Shown: piece after piece, positions 54,085-64,000 of the stretch | How positions within the stretch are numbered: position 1 is the stretch's first letter | How the letters are laid out: each line of letters begins with the position of its first letter | DNA from: Helianthus annuus | Lineage: Eukaryota > Streptophyta > Magnoliopsida > Asterales > Asteraceae | Direction of reading: 5' to 3' | Assembly: GCF_002127325.2 (NCBI RefSeq) | Contig: NC_035439.2 | Span: 2,948,549 to 3,012,548 of the forward strand | Length of the DNA: 64,000 nucleotides | The notes under the pieces: generated by a model | Seen by the model: only the letters and a program-made list of their open reading frames with translations | The model's database searches: none | What the model was told of the DNA's origin: nothing | Program-made: the position numbers and the translations under genes

Positions 54085-55280
54085 CGATGATGATGATCGT
54101 GTGATACATAGTAGCAGTAGAGTCATTAGGAGGGTTTTTTTTTCATTTTAGTAGGCATCTAGTTTCTCCATATTACTAGCGGTAGCTGTTTCCATGTTGT
54201 TTGTTATTTAAACTCTAAGTTTGATGGAATGAAATGATCAGAAAATTGGCAACAGTTATCCTTGTTCTTCTCTAATGTTCTTGGGAGATTAGCATTTTAT
54301 CATTATTTGGTACTGGATTGGTTAAGCTAAATATTGTGTGCGTATGTGAATTGATAAGGAAGAGAGTAGAGTATAGATATAGAAAGCAGAGGATAAAAGC
54401 TGATAGCAAACAAAATAATGGGTTGGGTACCAACTCCGGTTTTGAACCCGAACCCAACTTGATTTTGAACCAATTTTGGATGAACCCGGTTTGGACGCTA
54501 ACAGACCCACAAGGTTTGAACCTTGTCGTGCCCAATCCTTTCACTTCAAACCCGGTTTCAACTGACTTGGTTTAGTCAAAAACTGGCTACAATTTATCTA
54601 AAGGGTCAAATGGGTCAACAGGTTTAAAATTTATACGAAATGTACTAAAATGCCAGAAAAAACTCCTGAATTGTTATGTTAGAAAAAAAAAATTAGTATT
54701 ATTGTTGTGTGTACTTTTATTAACTTTAATGGAGTTTTTAATTTTAGTTGTCTAATTTAAATAAAAATAATAAAAAGATCTATATAAAATTTTAGTAAAA
54801 TATAATAATGATTGAAAAACCATTACAAGTTGCAATTTAAAAAAGTGAAAAAATTGACATGTTCGTGTGTTAGTGATGCGGCATACACTTTGTAACGTGA
54901 CGGATATAGAAAATGAAGCTATTGAGATGAACATAAAATCAGTTAACCGAATCGGTTTTTAACAACCGAACCTAACCCAACCCAAACCGGTTTATGTTCC
55001 ACATCGGTAAGAAAACAATCCAATTATTTGATTTTATTTAATTGAAAAAAAACTACAAAAAACTGTCTAAAATGGTTCAAAAACTATAGAAAAATTAATA
55101 ATAAACTCGTATTTTATGTTTTTTTTTTACTTTTTTGTCGTTAAAACTGTTAAAAAAAAGTGTTCGCAAGAACCAGTTTGTTCATAGAAACCGAACCGAA
55201 ATCGGTGTTTCAAACCACTATAAAAAACCAACCAAACTGGGAAGGAACCGAACCGGTATCAAACCGCAGGTTACGTAGTC
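54085..55280. other. F-box 3' flank, then AT-rich spacer
   Basis: 54085-54712 matches 40970-41590. From 54713 the sequence changes. 54713-54850 ('acttttattaactttaatgg' and following) is similar to 57538-57690, which lies downstream of the NAM-associated pseudogene, so it may be a detached fragment of that unit. The rest is AT-rich with 'aaccgaaccgg' motifs. No gene. Confidence 0.55.
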
Positions 55281-55281
55281 T

Positions 55282-55432
55282 AAGGGGTTGATTAGCAACT
55301 TCTTAATGTTAAGTGCTGAACCAGTAAGAAGTCTGAATCATTAAGTGTTGAACCAATAAGAGGTCTCAATCATTAAGAGCCAGAATAATGTTTAACCATT
55401 TAGAGGCTAACTTTTTAGCATTTATCCAGAGA
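55282..55432. mobile_element. Probable MITE remnant
   Basis: 'ggggttgattagcaacttct', then 'taatgttaagtgctgaacc', with a repeated 'aagaggtctcaatcattaag' and a mirrored 'aaccatttagaggctaactt', resembles common plant MITEs with 'ggggttg' termini. The borders and target duplication are unclear. Confidence 0.45.
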
Positions 55433-55980
55433 TATGTTACATGTAACATAAAATTTTAAAACTTATTTTAAAAATATTTACTAAGCATTTTTGGTTTTTT
55501 GAAACCAAAACGTTCAAAAATATGTTTATTACATGCCCTAATTTTTTTAGAAAAAAAAGTTTGTTACATAGTGTTTTTACAAAGGGTTTTCATCGTTTTT
55601 GCAACTTGGGTGAGTTTTTGTCAAATAATGCTTATTTTTTTAAGTTGTATAAAAATGTTTATGTATTTTTAAATAGGAAACGCATAAAAGGGAGCCGACT
55701 TTTAGAAACGTGTTTGTGAATCGTTTCACCGAATATGGGTACGGGAACCATTCCGGAATGCGGATTCCATTCCGAGAAATGAAAAGAAATGCCTCGAAGA
55801 GTCGCCGGATTTAACGGCATCTACAACAACCTCGCTTACAATCGTGGTAGATCGAACGGGGCTAGGGATGTAGACTTGATAGCGGAGGCTCACAATCGCT
55901 AAAAACATAATAAGTTTCACTCATTCACACCGGAGCGAACTTGACAAAGCTTAAAAAGAAGCACCAAATGGCATCTCGTT

Positions 55981-56494
55981 CAGTGGCGGAACTAGAAAAA
56001 AAATTCAGGGGTATCCTAATTTTTTTTTTAGTGTAAGGTTCTTCCTAAGAATTCAAGAGCTCTTAGGAGTCCTGTGCAGCTAATAAAAGGGGCCCTTAAA
56101 AATTTTCTTTTACTAAAGGTCATTCCCAATAATTCGAAAGCCCCTAGGGGCACTGTACGGCTAGTGTGTGTATATATATAATTACTGGGTTACAGAATCG
56201 TGTATTACATGAGTTGAATAAAAAAATGTTAAATACTTCGTAATATGATTTCGAAATTATAATATGATAATATTTTAAGACAAGATATAATTGAAATTAT
56301 GTATTACTTAGATATTGATACGTGTGCAACTATTTTTAAAAGAAAAATTGTTCATCAACCTTTCTTGATACATAATTTATAATATAGTGTCACTCTTTAA
56401 TAACCGGTGTATCACACACTGAAGAACGTTAACAAATAACCTTATATAAAACTTTAAATATTATTTAAAAGTTTTATAGATATTATTTAGTTTG

Positions 56495-56546
<52 letters not shown>

Positions 56547-57007
56547 CAAAAAAAAACACCTAAAACTTATTAGTGAGTAAATCTAAACTGAATTAAAGAA
56601 TAAACAAAGTAAAAACTAAAGAAAACAAACAAGTAATATTTACAATGAATTAAATAAAGTAAATTGGATAAAAGGGACTTTGACTCTAATTGTGACTTTC
56701 TGACATGACAGAGATGTTGTTTTTTTTCCCTTTTTTATTCATCTTTCCCAATGTTCAAACTAAATAAAGTTCATCTTCTTCAACTTTTAAAAAAGTGCCG
56801 CTGCAACTACTTTTTGTGGCCGGAATTTTCACCGGAAAATTTCATTTCATATTATTTTCACCTATCTTTAATCTTTAGGGGTATCCTAACGTTTACTTAG
56901 AGGTATCCTTTATAAATAAAACGGAGATTTGAAAAAGAATTACACTTCGCTAAGAAAGTTGAGGGGTATCCCGGGCAACCCCTGACCATTAGGTAGATCC
57001 GCCCCTG
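55981..57007. mobile_element. hAT-like non-autonomous element (1,027 bp)
   Basis: An exact 8-bp duplication ATCTCGTT (55973-55980 and 57008-57015) flanks ends CAGTGGCGGAACT and (complement) CAGGGGCGGATCT, 11 of 13 matching. 'aggggtatcc' motifs lie inside both ends. The interior is AT-rich, with a (TA)n tract at about 56498-56541 and no transposase. It interrupts the NAM-associated pseudogene. Confidence 0.92.
56498..56541. repeat. (TA)n microsatellite
   Basis: About 22 uninterrupted TA units inside the hAT-like element. Likely polymorphic. Confidence 0.95.
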
Positions 57008-57440
57008 ATCTCGTTCCACTGATAGACCAACGGGAAGCACCGGTGAAATGACCGAAGACCACATCATCTCAAGCCACATCGGATGCGCGCTTGCACTTAA
57101 ATTTAGATGACTTGAATTAAAAGTTTGAGTTGCCGGAAGAACCAACTCCTTCCCTTGACCTAGTTGTCGAGATCGTGAAAAAAAAAATAAAAGGTGGCGA
57201 CCACGGTTCATCTTCAACCAACTTCGACATCGAAGGGCAAGTCGAGAGTCTCGATGCGAACATCAAAAGATTGTTAGCCCTCAAGGAACAAAAAACCGAC
57301 GCCTACAATCTCACGGTTCTTGAGATGAACACCGATTGTATGTTGGATTTGGACAAACATGTAATTGAAAAAAAAAAAAAACAAGATTCACCGACTCATC
57401 CTATGTGAGATGGAGGATGAGAACAAGGAAGATGACGAGT

Positions 57441-57790
57441 AGTTTTTCCTAAGGATTTTTAGGTGCAACTTTTTTTCTACTTTTTTTTAGAAATATAAAT
57501 TTTACTTTAGGTTTTCTAGGATTTTAAATTGTATTGTACTTTTTATTAACTTACATGGAGTTTTTAATTTTACTTGACTAATTTAAATAAATATAATAAT
57601 AAGATTCATATAAGATTTTAATAAAAAAAAAAGTAATGATTGAAAAATGATTGAGGTGTGTTTAAAAACATAAAAGTAGTGAAACCATTATAAGGTGCAG
57701 ATAAAAAAAAAAGCAAAAAAAAATGTGGTTTGGTGATGTGCCAAACAATTTTCATGATCTGATGCTTAAAAAAATTACAACCATTACACT
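57441..57790. other. AT-rich 3' flank of the NAM-associated pseudogene
   Basis: Non-coding. 57538-57690 is similar to 54713-54850. It leads up to the target duplication of the next hAT element. Confidence 0.5.
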
Positions 57791-59043
57791 TAGAGATGGG
57801 CATAATCGGGTATTTTGAATACCCGGAACCGGGTACTACCCGTACCCGGGTTCTGATATAACTAAGTGGAACCGGGTACACTGAGGAACCGGATCCGGGT
57901 TCAACCCGGGTAGAAGTATAAAAAAACGGAACCGATGTAGCCGGTTACGGGTATTTTCGAACCGGGTTCGGGTACAGTTTGAAACTGGGTACGCCGGGTA
58001 CTGACAGGAACCGGTTCTGTCGGGTCCTTTCAAACCAAAAGCTGAATAACACTGTTTGAAATCGGTTCCAACGGATATATGACCGTTGGAAACCGATTTT
58101 ATATTAAAGAAATTGTTTTTTTTTTCCTATAAAACCCCAAATTCTCACCCTTCACTCACATTATTACCCCAAGTTCTTCATTTCACTTTCAAGGCTTTTT
58201 GAATCACCAACTTCGCCATCCTATCACGAGCTATCTTTTGTTCCTAGCGAAATATCGTACCATCTTTTGAGAGTTGAACTTGACCGGGTGTCAAATCTTT
58301 TAAAGCTTTACAAAACTTTTTAGCATGCTTCGCTAGAGTCGAGTTAGAGTCCTTGCTTAACAAGGCGCCACAATGTTTACATTGGGCCTTTTGCGAACCG
58401 TCACTCATTTCGACCAAGTCCCAATTGCACCATACTTCTGCATTGCGATTATGTGATAATGTTCCAGCAACATATGGAGCGGTTTGACTTGAAGGAACAT
58501 TATTGACGGATGGAGAATTTGTGGTTTTAGAGGTCTTTGAAGCCATTGTAGAAAAGTATTAGAATTTAGAAGTAGAAGAAAATGATATAAGAAGAATAAG
58601 AAGATTGGTGAGTTAAACAAATGAAATTTGAAAACAATATATAGGAATTGGTTCTAACAGCTAGTAACCGGGTACAACGGCTAGTAACCGGTTCCAACGG
58701 ATAGAAACCGGTTCCAACGGATATATTGGGCATTTAATGCATTTAATGAGAAAGCAACGGATAGAACCGGTTCTAACGGTAACATAATACCAGGTATACT
58801 ATACTGGAGGAACCGGGTACTGTTAGAACAGGGTACAGGATAGGAACCGGGTACGGGTATAGACCGGGTAGGGTTAAGAACCGGGTACTACCCATTTATT
58901 ATGAGAAAAAATGGAACCGGTTAGGAACCTCCGGGTTTTTTGAACCTGGACCCGGTTCTCCTATGTATCGGGTACGAACTGGAACCGGTTCCGGGTCGGT
59001 TCTACGGGTTCGGGTTTGGAACCGGGCATTATGCCCATCTCTA
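57791..59043 (-). mobile_element. hAT element, deletion derivative with a BED-domain ORF (1,253 bp)
   Basis: It has perfect 16-bp terminal inverted repeats TAGAGATGGGCATAAT (57791-57806; complement at 59028-59043). An exact 8-bp duplication ATTACACT (57783-57790 and 59044-59051) flanks it. Both subterminal regions are packed with 'aaccgggtac'/'gtacccggtt' motifs, likely transposase binding sites. The only gene is the truncated N-terminal part of a transposase on the minus strand (58244-58546). The catalytic hAT dimerisation region is gone. Confidence 0.93.
58244..58546 (-). CDS. Truncated hAT transposase with BED-type zinc finger
   Basis: 100 residues. A Ser/Thr-rich N-terminus is followed by a BED-like finger: aromatic start VWCNWDLVE, then CKHCG (residues ~76-80), then a TLAKHAKKFC block with the His and Cys of the finger. 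BED fingers of hAT transposases bind element ends. The ORF stops soon after the finger (VQLSKDGTIFR) with no catalytic domain, so alone it could at most bind DNA. It may be a non-functional remnant. The start at 58546 is the first Met and has no competing upstream Met in frame nearby. Confidence 0.7.
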   Translation of the reverse strand: MASKTSKTTNSPSVNNVPSSQTAPYVAGTLSHNRNAEVWCNWDLVEMSDGSQKAQCKHCGALLSKDSNSTLAKHAKKFCKALKDLTPGQVQLSKDGTIFR

Positions 59044-59296
59044 ATTACACTTATGGTGCGTTTAGTTCTCAGAATTTTTTGAAATTTGAATTTGTATAGG
59101 AATTATAATTTAAAGGAATTAGATTTGGAATATAAAAATTTTAATTGGAATTGGAATCTCAATTCCATTTTTTGATGTGTTTGGTTGTCAAATAAATTGA
59201 AATCTATCACCCCGGCACCCACCACCGTTGATTCGGGTCAAAACGGTTCGGGTGGGAACAGTACGGGTTTAAACTTGAAATGGTGAGGGTTGAAAC
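59044..59296. other. AT-rich spacer before the copia element
   Basis: Non-coding. 'ggtgcgtttagttc' at the left and 'gatgtgtttggttgtc' near 59175 resemble MITE-type ends, but no duplication is seen. Confidence 0.4.
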
Positions 59297-59943
59297 TGTA
59301 GGTCCCTCTCGGAGGATGAGGTTCAACCTTAACCTTGTTATACTAACACACTAGCAAGTGCGGAATCCAAGCTAGTATGCAAACCGAGTTTAAACAAGCA
59401 CAAATACAACACACAAAGTTCACCGATTAACACCACTTGTATTAATGCGAATGAAAGGTTCCGGTTACAAGCACAATGTTTACAAATCAGTTTTGCAAAC
59501 CCTCTAGTGTGTGTGTGTGTTCCTGGACAGAATGCTCTCAATATCTTTCTATCTATCTGTGTGCATCTGTCTCTCTATCTGAAAGTGAACACATTGCATG
59601 GGTATTTATACCCAAACATAGCAAGTCTTGTCGAAGGATCAGGATGACTGCTCGATAGATGATCTATCGAGCATAAAGCTTTCGAAGGATACACAGGGCC
59701 TCGGAGGATGATCTGTCGAGGTCCATCAATCATCCATCGAAGCATTCTTTCGATGTCATCGATGGATTGAAGCAATCCTTCGATGGTCCATCCTTCGACA
59801 CAGACATTGTACAACCATATACTAATTGTTTGGCCAAGTCAAACCAGGAGGACGGTTGACTTGGTCAAACTTACATGACTAACAAGGACATCGTTTATAT
59901 CGTGACCGAATACAGACAAAGTACAGACACAAGTGCACCAACA
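59297..59943 (-). repeat. 3' LTR of the copia element (647 bp)
   Basis: Plus-strand ends TGTAGGTCCC and GTGCACCAACA, the TG...CA form, bordered by a polypurine tract. It contains repeated 'tcgaagga'/'tccttcga' and 'gatgatctatcgag' motifs (59630-59800), possibly promoter elements. The left edge is inferred from the terminal bases only. Confidence 0.75.
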
Positions 59944-59956
59944 AACTCCCCCTTGG
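59944..59956 (-). promoter_or_regulatory. Polypurine tract
   Basis: The minus strand reads CCAAGGGGGAGTT directly before the LTR start TGTTGG. This is the expected primer site for plus-strand DNA synthesis. A second purine-rich tract (GATTTTAGGGGGAGTAAA) lies at about 61635-61653, just after pol. Confidence 0.8.
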
Positions 59957-61714
59957 CTGTATCTTTGTCTCGATCTTGATCATCTTTGATCTTCGTGTCT
60001 TCAAGACTCTGATGTCCTTTTAAGTCTTCAATGTCGGAGGATCTTCAAAGTCTTCACGTCTTGAAAGCAGAAAGTGTATCAACAAACTACCCGTATCATG
60101 TAGGAAGTGTGTTGACAAACTCCCCCTTAATATGAGCTCCCCCTTGAGTTATGCTCGTGAATGACTTGATCTTCAATGCTTGAGATCCTTGTGGTGTTGA
60201 TGATGGTCAGCGGCAACTCGATCATGTTTATCTTTTGAGTGCCTTCGCGTCGTGTCTTCATTCCGAAGCTTGTCATCGACTATGTTCTCTTAGCCTTTAG
60301 GATCTGCACATGCAAGAAATCTAAACGCGTAATGAGAACAACTGCTTGGAATATAGTTAGCATAAACAAATGACACACGTATGACCATGTCACAATCAAA
60401 CACCGTCCGACAGTTTGAAAGTTTAATAAATTTGTCAATTTTAGTCTTTAACTTTCAAAACATGCAAATTTCGACCGTTTATGAAGATTTAGTCAATTCG
60501 GTTTTCGTTCAGGTTTCAGGTAACGAAGACTCGAGCTCCAACATCGTACGATCGAAAATGAAGTAGAGATAAAATCTTTTTGGCTTTTACAAAGTTTATA
60601 TTAAAACACACGTAAAATCTTTTTGGTATTTTTTAATATTTGAAATGTAAAGACTGAAAGCAGTAAATAAATATATACAGACATTCTTTTTGCGAGTTTC
60701 GAGGGTAAGAGAATCATATCAGTGTACGGTCATGCCAAAACGCTCTTGTTGTTCAATTAGTTAACATTAAGATAAACATCCTATAACAATTATCGGTATT
60801 GTTGTCCACTTAAGCTCAACTTATCAGATGTAATCATGGCGAGGGGATACGTTAAGGTATGATTTATACTTACCGACCGGTGTTCATCCACATCACGACA
60901 CATTCCCGTATCAAGGTATGCACGAGAATTCATCTTACTGGTGAGTATACTGATTATCATCTGTTTGACCGTATATGATGTGAGATTCTCACTTATTTTG
61001 ATTTGAAAACAAGTCCTATGTGATAGAATCACTTATTTATGAGGAACTTGATTTTCATATGCATGAGGGCACAGGAGCAAGTCCGTGAACAGGTCAGTAC
61101 TTCCGTACAGCAGAGAGACGAACTTGACTCCCGGATAAATGTGATATTTTATCACTTATTTGATTTGGACATGTGATTGTTTATCACTTATTGAGGTCGA
61201 ATGCAATATGTAATATGTACACGTATGTATAGTATCATGGAAGATCTAGACTTGCGTCCCCGTTATTTTTCGGTAAAAGATACAACCATGATACCCAGAT
61301 GATAAGCAGCATAAAGACCGAATATCTCAGAACCTCGGCAATTTATCAAACGAAATTTCGGTACTAAGACCATATGCCAATGAATGGTTCCCACCTGGTC
61401 TTTAGTCAATTTAAGATTTATATCACCATGCACACTTTAAAATGATTGTGAGCCTACCGATACATCTTATATAGAGCTGCTTATCGTTTTTCATTTAAGG
61501 TTTAAAGAGGTTTGGATAGACCACTGATGTACTATCATTTTCTCTTTTGCTCGCCAGGAAACTCATTTTTGTTTTTCTATTGTTTTTGTGTTTTTGAAAT
61601 TTTTCGATGTTTTTGGATTTTCAGATTTTTGGATTTACTCCCCCTAAAATCAATAAACTAAGATAAATTTAATAACACAAAGATATTTACAAAAATGATT
61701 TTCCGATGTTGGTT
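59957..61714 (-). other. copia region between pol and the 3' LTR
   Basis: About 1.76 kb with no intact reading frame of note. Local 'gtgatattttatcacttatt' repeats lie near 61020-61190. In SIRE-type elements this is where an envelope-like ORF may lie. I see no signal or membrane segments to support one. Confidence 0.6.
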
Positions 61715-64000
61715 TTACTCTTGCTTGACCTTAATGCCGTTTACCAATAATAAAAAGTCAAATCTTGATTTGTCAAATGCTTTGGTAAATAAGTCGGCAC
61801 GTTGGTCATCGGTGTGGACCTTAACAACATCGATTAGCCTTTTATCAAAGCAATCACGTATGAAGTGATATTTGATTTCGATGTGTTTGGTCTTTGAATG
61901 CTGCATAGGATTTCTAGTGATCTGTAATGCAGCAGAATTATCAACGTAAATAGGAGTAGTTAGGAATTCAAAACCGTAGTCCCGCAATTGTTGTTGGATC
62001 CACAGAACTTGGGAGCAACAACTCGAGGCAGCAATGTATTCAGCTTCGCATGTGGATGTAGCGACACAAGTCTGCTTCTTGCACTGCCATGTGACTAGGC
62101 GATTTCCTAAAAACTGACATCCAACCGTTGTGGATTTGCCGTCGATTTTGCATCCGCCAAAATCAGAATCACTGAAAGCGACCAATTCAAAGTTATTATC
62201 CCTAGGGTACCATAGACCGGTGTCAGGGCAACCCTTCAAATAAAGAAAAATCCTTTTTACAGCTGCAAGATGTGAGGCCTTCGGGTTGACTTGATATCTG
62301 GCAAGCAGGCACGTTGGGTACATTATATCTGGTCTTGATGCTGTGAGGTACATAAGAGATCCGATCATTGCACGGTAATATGAAGGACTAACAGCTTCAC
62401 CCTTCAAGTCTGGAGTAATTCCGTGATTTGTCGGCAATGGGGTACCAATGGGCGTTACATCAGACATCTGGAACCGGTTCAAGATGTCACCAACATATTT
62501 AGTCTGATGGATGAATATCCCAGACTCAGTTTGTTGTACTTGTAGGCCCAAGAAGAAGGTCATTTCCCCCATAGCACTCATCTCGAATTTATCCTGCATA
62601 ATGTGCTCGAAATTCCTACACAAGACATCATTAGTAGAACCAAAAATAATATCATCAACGTATACCTGTACCAGAAGAAGATCTCCATCTTGTTCTTTGA
62701 TGAAAAGAGTACAGTCGATAAGACCTCTTCGAAAACCGTTCTCCAGCAGATAGTGAGATAAGGTTGCATACCAAGCTCGCGGTGCTTGATGAAGACCATA
62801 GAGAGCTTTGTTGAGCAACCAAACCCGATCGGGATGGATAGGATCTTCAAAACCTGGAGGCTGTTCGACATACACCTCTTCTTCAACCACACCATGTAAA
62901 AATTCACTTTTGACGTCCATCTGATAAACCTTGAATCCTTTGAAGGACGCATAGGCTAGAAAGATTCGAATTGCTTCGAGACGTGCAACAGGTGCATAGA
63001 CTTCGTTGTAGTCGATCCCTTCTATCTGACGAAAACCTTGAACGACTAAACGTGCTTTGTTCCGGATAACAACTCCGCGGTCATCCTTTTTGCATTTGAA
63101 AACCCAACGGGTACCAATCTTCTTGTATCCAGCAGGTTTCTCTACGAGTTTCCAGACACCCAGCTTCTGGAATTGTTGCAGCTCTTCCTGCATTGCTTCA
63201 ACCCAAGAGTTATCTTTCAAGGCTTCTTTCCAAGTTCTTGGCTCTTTCTGTGAAACATAACACGCGAAAGACCAATCGTTTTGTTGCCCGGATTCTCGAA
63301 TAGCTGCATACAAGCCTGCATTGTTGTTGTTTTGCAACATGTTTCTTGTTTGAATGCCACTGTGCACATTTCCGATGATGTTTTGTTGAGGATGGGTATT
63401 ATGAATCCTGGTTTCTGGATTATCTGGAACTGGAATATTTATACCCAGGTTGTTGAGATTGAGATCAACAACTAAATCAATGCCCGGAATTGACGAAGAG
63501 GATGATGCAGTTGCTTCAGCTGTTCTATGGGTATCCACTGGAGGAGTACCCTCTGAAGTACCATGAACTGCTGTTGTTGGAGCTTCTTGATCTGCATCTA
63601 GAAATTCATCATCCTCTGAAGATTCGTTCAATTCGGTTGCATCATGAAAATCCTCATTGTCGAGAGTATTATTGTTCACTGAAGATGGTTCTTGATTGAC
63701 AAGAATTGGACGAACCACCGGCGAAACTGTTGCATTGTCACTCTCGAAAAACATCCTTGCCGCAACACTTTCTTCAACGGCTTCAACATTGATCGAATTG
63801 AAAAAGTCATCGTACTCAAACATCCAAGGCTGACCAGGACATTTGACTGGCAAAGTGTGCCTTTGTACTCTGACCTCAGACCATTCCTCGACCCTTTTAG
63901 TCTCTAGATTCCAGACTCGTAAGTTAGGGGTGGCATACCCAAGAAAGTATCCATCAATTGCTTTTGCCCCAAACTTTCCATTAGGATCGATGATTGTGCA
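61715..64000 (-). CDS. copia pol polyprotein, C-terminal part, open to the window edge
   Basis: 761 codons remain open to position 64000 with no stop or frameshift. Near the start is the integrase-linked SH3-like segment ([16 protein letters not shown]). An acidic, Ser/Thr-rich linker follows, then the copia reverse transcriptase ([14 protein letters not shown] at ~255, [20 protein letters not shown], catalytic YVDD at ~447). Last comes RNase H ([45 protein letters not shown]). A methionine-like start near 63853 is an internal codon (TTG), so the gene begins outside the window. The undamaged frame suggests a young or recently active element. Confidence 0.93.
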   Translation of the reverse strand, partial: CTIIDPNGKFGAKAIDGYFLGYATPNLRVWNLETKRVEEWSEVRVQRHTLPVKCPGQPWMFEYDDFFNSINVEAVEESVAARMFFESDNATVSPVVRPILVNQEPSSVNNNTLDNEDFHDATELNESSEDDEFLDADQEAPTTAVHGTSEGTPPVDTHRTAEATASSSSSIPGIDLVVDLNLNNLGINIPVPDNPETRIHNTHPQQNIIGNVHSGIQTRNMLQNNNNAGLYAAIRESGQQNDWSFACYVSQKEPRTWKEALKDNSWVEAMQEELQQFQKLGVWKLVEKPAGYKKIGTRWVFKCKKDDRGVVIRNKARLVVQGFRQIEGIDYNEVYAPVARLEAIRIFLAYASFKGFKVYQMDVKSEFLHGVVEEEVYVEQPPGFEDPIHPDRVWLLNKALYGLHQAPRAWYATLSHYLLENGFRRGLIDCTLFIKEQDGDLLLVQVYVDDIIFGSTNDVLCRNFEHIMQDKFEMSAMGEMTFFLGLQVQQTESGIFIHQTKYVGDILNRFQMSDVTPIGTPLPTNHGITPDLKGEAVSPSYYRAMIGSLMYLTASRPDIMYPTCLLARYQVNPKASHLAAVKRIFLYLKGCPDTGLWYPRDNNFELVAFSDSDFGGCKIDGKSTTVGCQFLGNRLVTWQCKKQTCVATSTCEAEYIAASSCCSQVLWIQQQLRDYGFEFLTTPIYVDNSAALQITRNPMQHSKTKHIEIKYHFIRDCFDKRLIDVVKVHTDDQRADLFTKAFDKSRFDFLLLVNGIKVKQE

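Larger units (their letters stand above)
47930..54713. repeat. Segmental duplication, copy B
   Basis: Same order and orientation as 25800-41590. It lacks the 26570-27015 block (junction near 48703, 'ttcttaggag' to 'atttatctaaa'), the foldback and the gypsy element. It also has a 333-bp deletion in the mini copia and an 8-bp deletion in the transporter exon. Identity over shared parts looks very high by eye; I have not computed it. Confidence 0.9.
55720..57440 (+). pseudogene. NAM-associated / Myb-SANT-like gene, split by a hAT insertion
   Basis: Left part (about 55730-55980): FNGIYNNLAYNRGRSNGARD and DVDLIAEAHNR, with a stop, resemble the trihelix/Myb-SANT-like region. Right part (about 57016-57440): SLDLVVEIVKKKIKGGDHGS, VESLDANIKRLLALKEQK and TVLEMNTDCMLDLDKH match NAM-associated C-terminal domains; the ORF there runs 57130-57408. 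A run of about 14 A (about 57366-57379) shifts the frame before KILRRILCEMEDE-like text. Such genes often accompany PIF/Harbinger transposases. A 1,027-bp hAT element splits it. Not functional. Confidence 0.65.
59297..64000 (-). mobile_element. Ty1/copia retrotransposon, SIRE-like, partial
   Basis: Minus strand. From right to left: pol (61715-64000, continuing outside), about 1.76 kb without a clear gene, a polypurine tract (59944-59956) and the 3' LTR (59297-59943). The RT motif [10 protein letters not shown] and the long gap between pol and LTR suit the SIRE/Maximus lineage, which often has an extra ORF there. None is intact here. The 5' half and 5' LTR are off the window, so the target duplication is unchecked (left flank GAAAC). 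Confidence 0.85.

Noticed and set aside
59957..61714. Envelope-like gene between copia pol and the 3' LTR
   Set aside because: No frame of useful length, no signal peptide or membrane segment. It remains an unexplained spacer.

Overview
The window is nuclear DNA of a flowering plant. It is very rich in transposable elements (TEs), is AT-rich between genes, and carries no bacterial signals. The long-terminal-repeat (LTR) families resemble ones I associate with the daisy family (Asteraceae). These include an LTR with repeated 'cacggccccgtg' motifs and LTRs bounded by 'TGATGTGTGT'. That family assignment is inference; no species is claimed.

Layout. (1) 1-5076: a decayed minus-strand Ty3/gypsy element with one long LTR. 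(2) 5077-6280: part of another LTR with a 40-bp tandem repeat. (3) 6281-12276: a complete CACTA (En/Spm) transposon with perfect 13-bp ends and an ACG target duplication. It carries only a broken TnpA-like gene. (4) 12277-~17010: the 3' part of an Athila-like gypsy element, interrupted by a solo LTR (14520-16211, target duplication GCCCC). (5) 17.1-55 kb: a cluster of F-box genes of one subfamily (F-box plus F-box-associated domain). Three are intact (18625-19713, 25190-26332, 47340-48464). Four are substantial pseudogenes (about 20.75-21.7, 39.87-40.97, 41.6-42.5 and 53.0-54.1 kb). Several are C-terminal scraps. Remnants of one exon of a CMP-sialic-acid-transporter-like gene are mixed in. (6) 55-59 kb: a NAM-associated/Myb-like pseudogene split by one hAT element, next to a second hAT element with a BED zinc-finger ORF. 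(7) 59297-64000: a minus-strand Ty1/copia element of SIRE type, running off the window.

The cluster grew by tandem segmental duplication. About 25.8-41.6 kb (copy A) matches about 47.9-54.7 kb (copy B), including two F-box genes, a mini copia element, a Helitron-like insertion and a MITE. After the duplication, copy A gained a foldback element and an 8.0-kb gypsy element just upstream of its second F-box gene. That gene and its copy-B partner were then broken by different mutations. The intact gene at 47340 looks like a mosaic of three paralogues. Exact target duplications date many insertions relative to one another.

The intact F-box proteins would act as substrate receptors of SCF ubiquitin ligases; their targets are unknown. 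I see no convincing new molecular system here. The strongest material is the birth-and-death history of the F-box cluster and a TE stratigraphy readable to the base.
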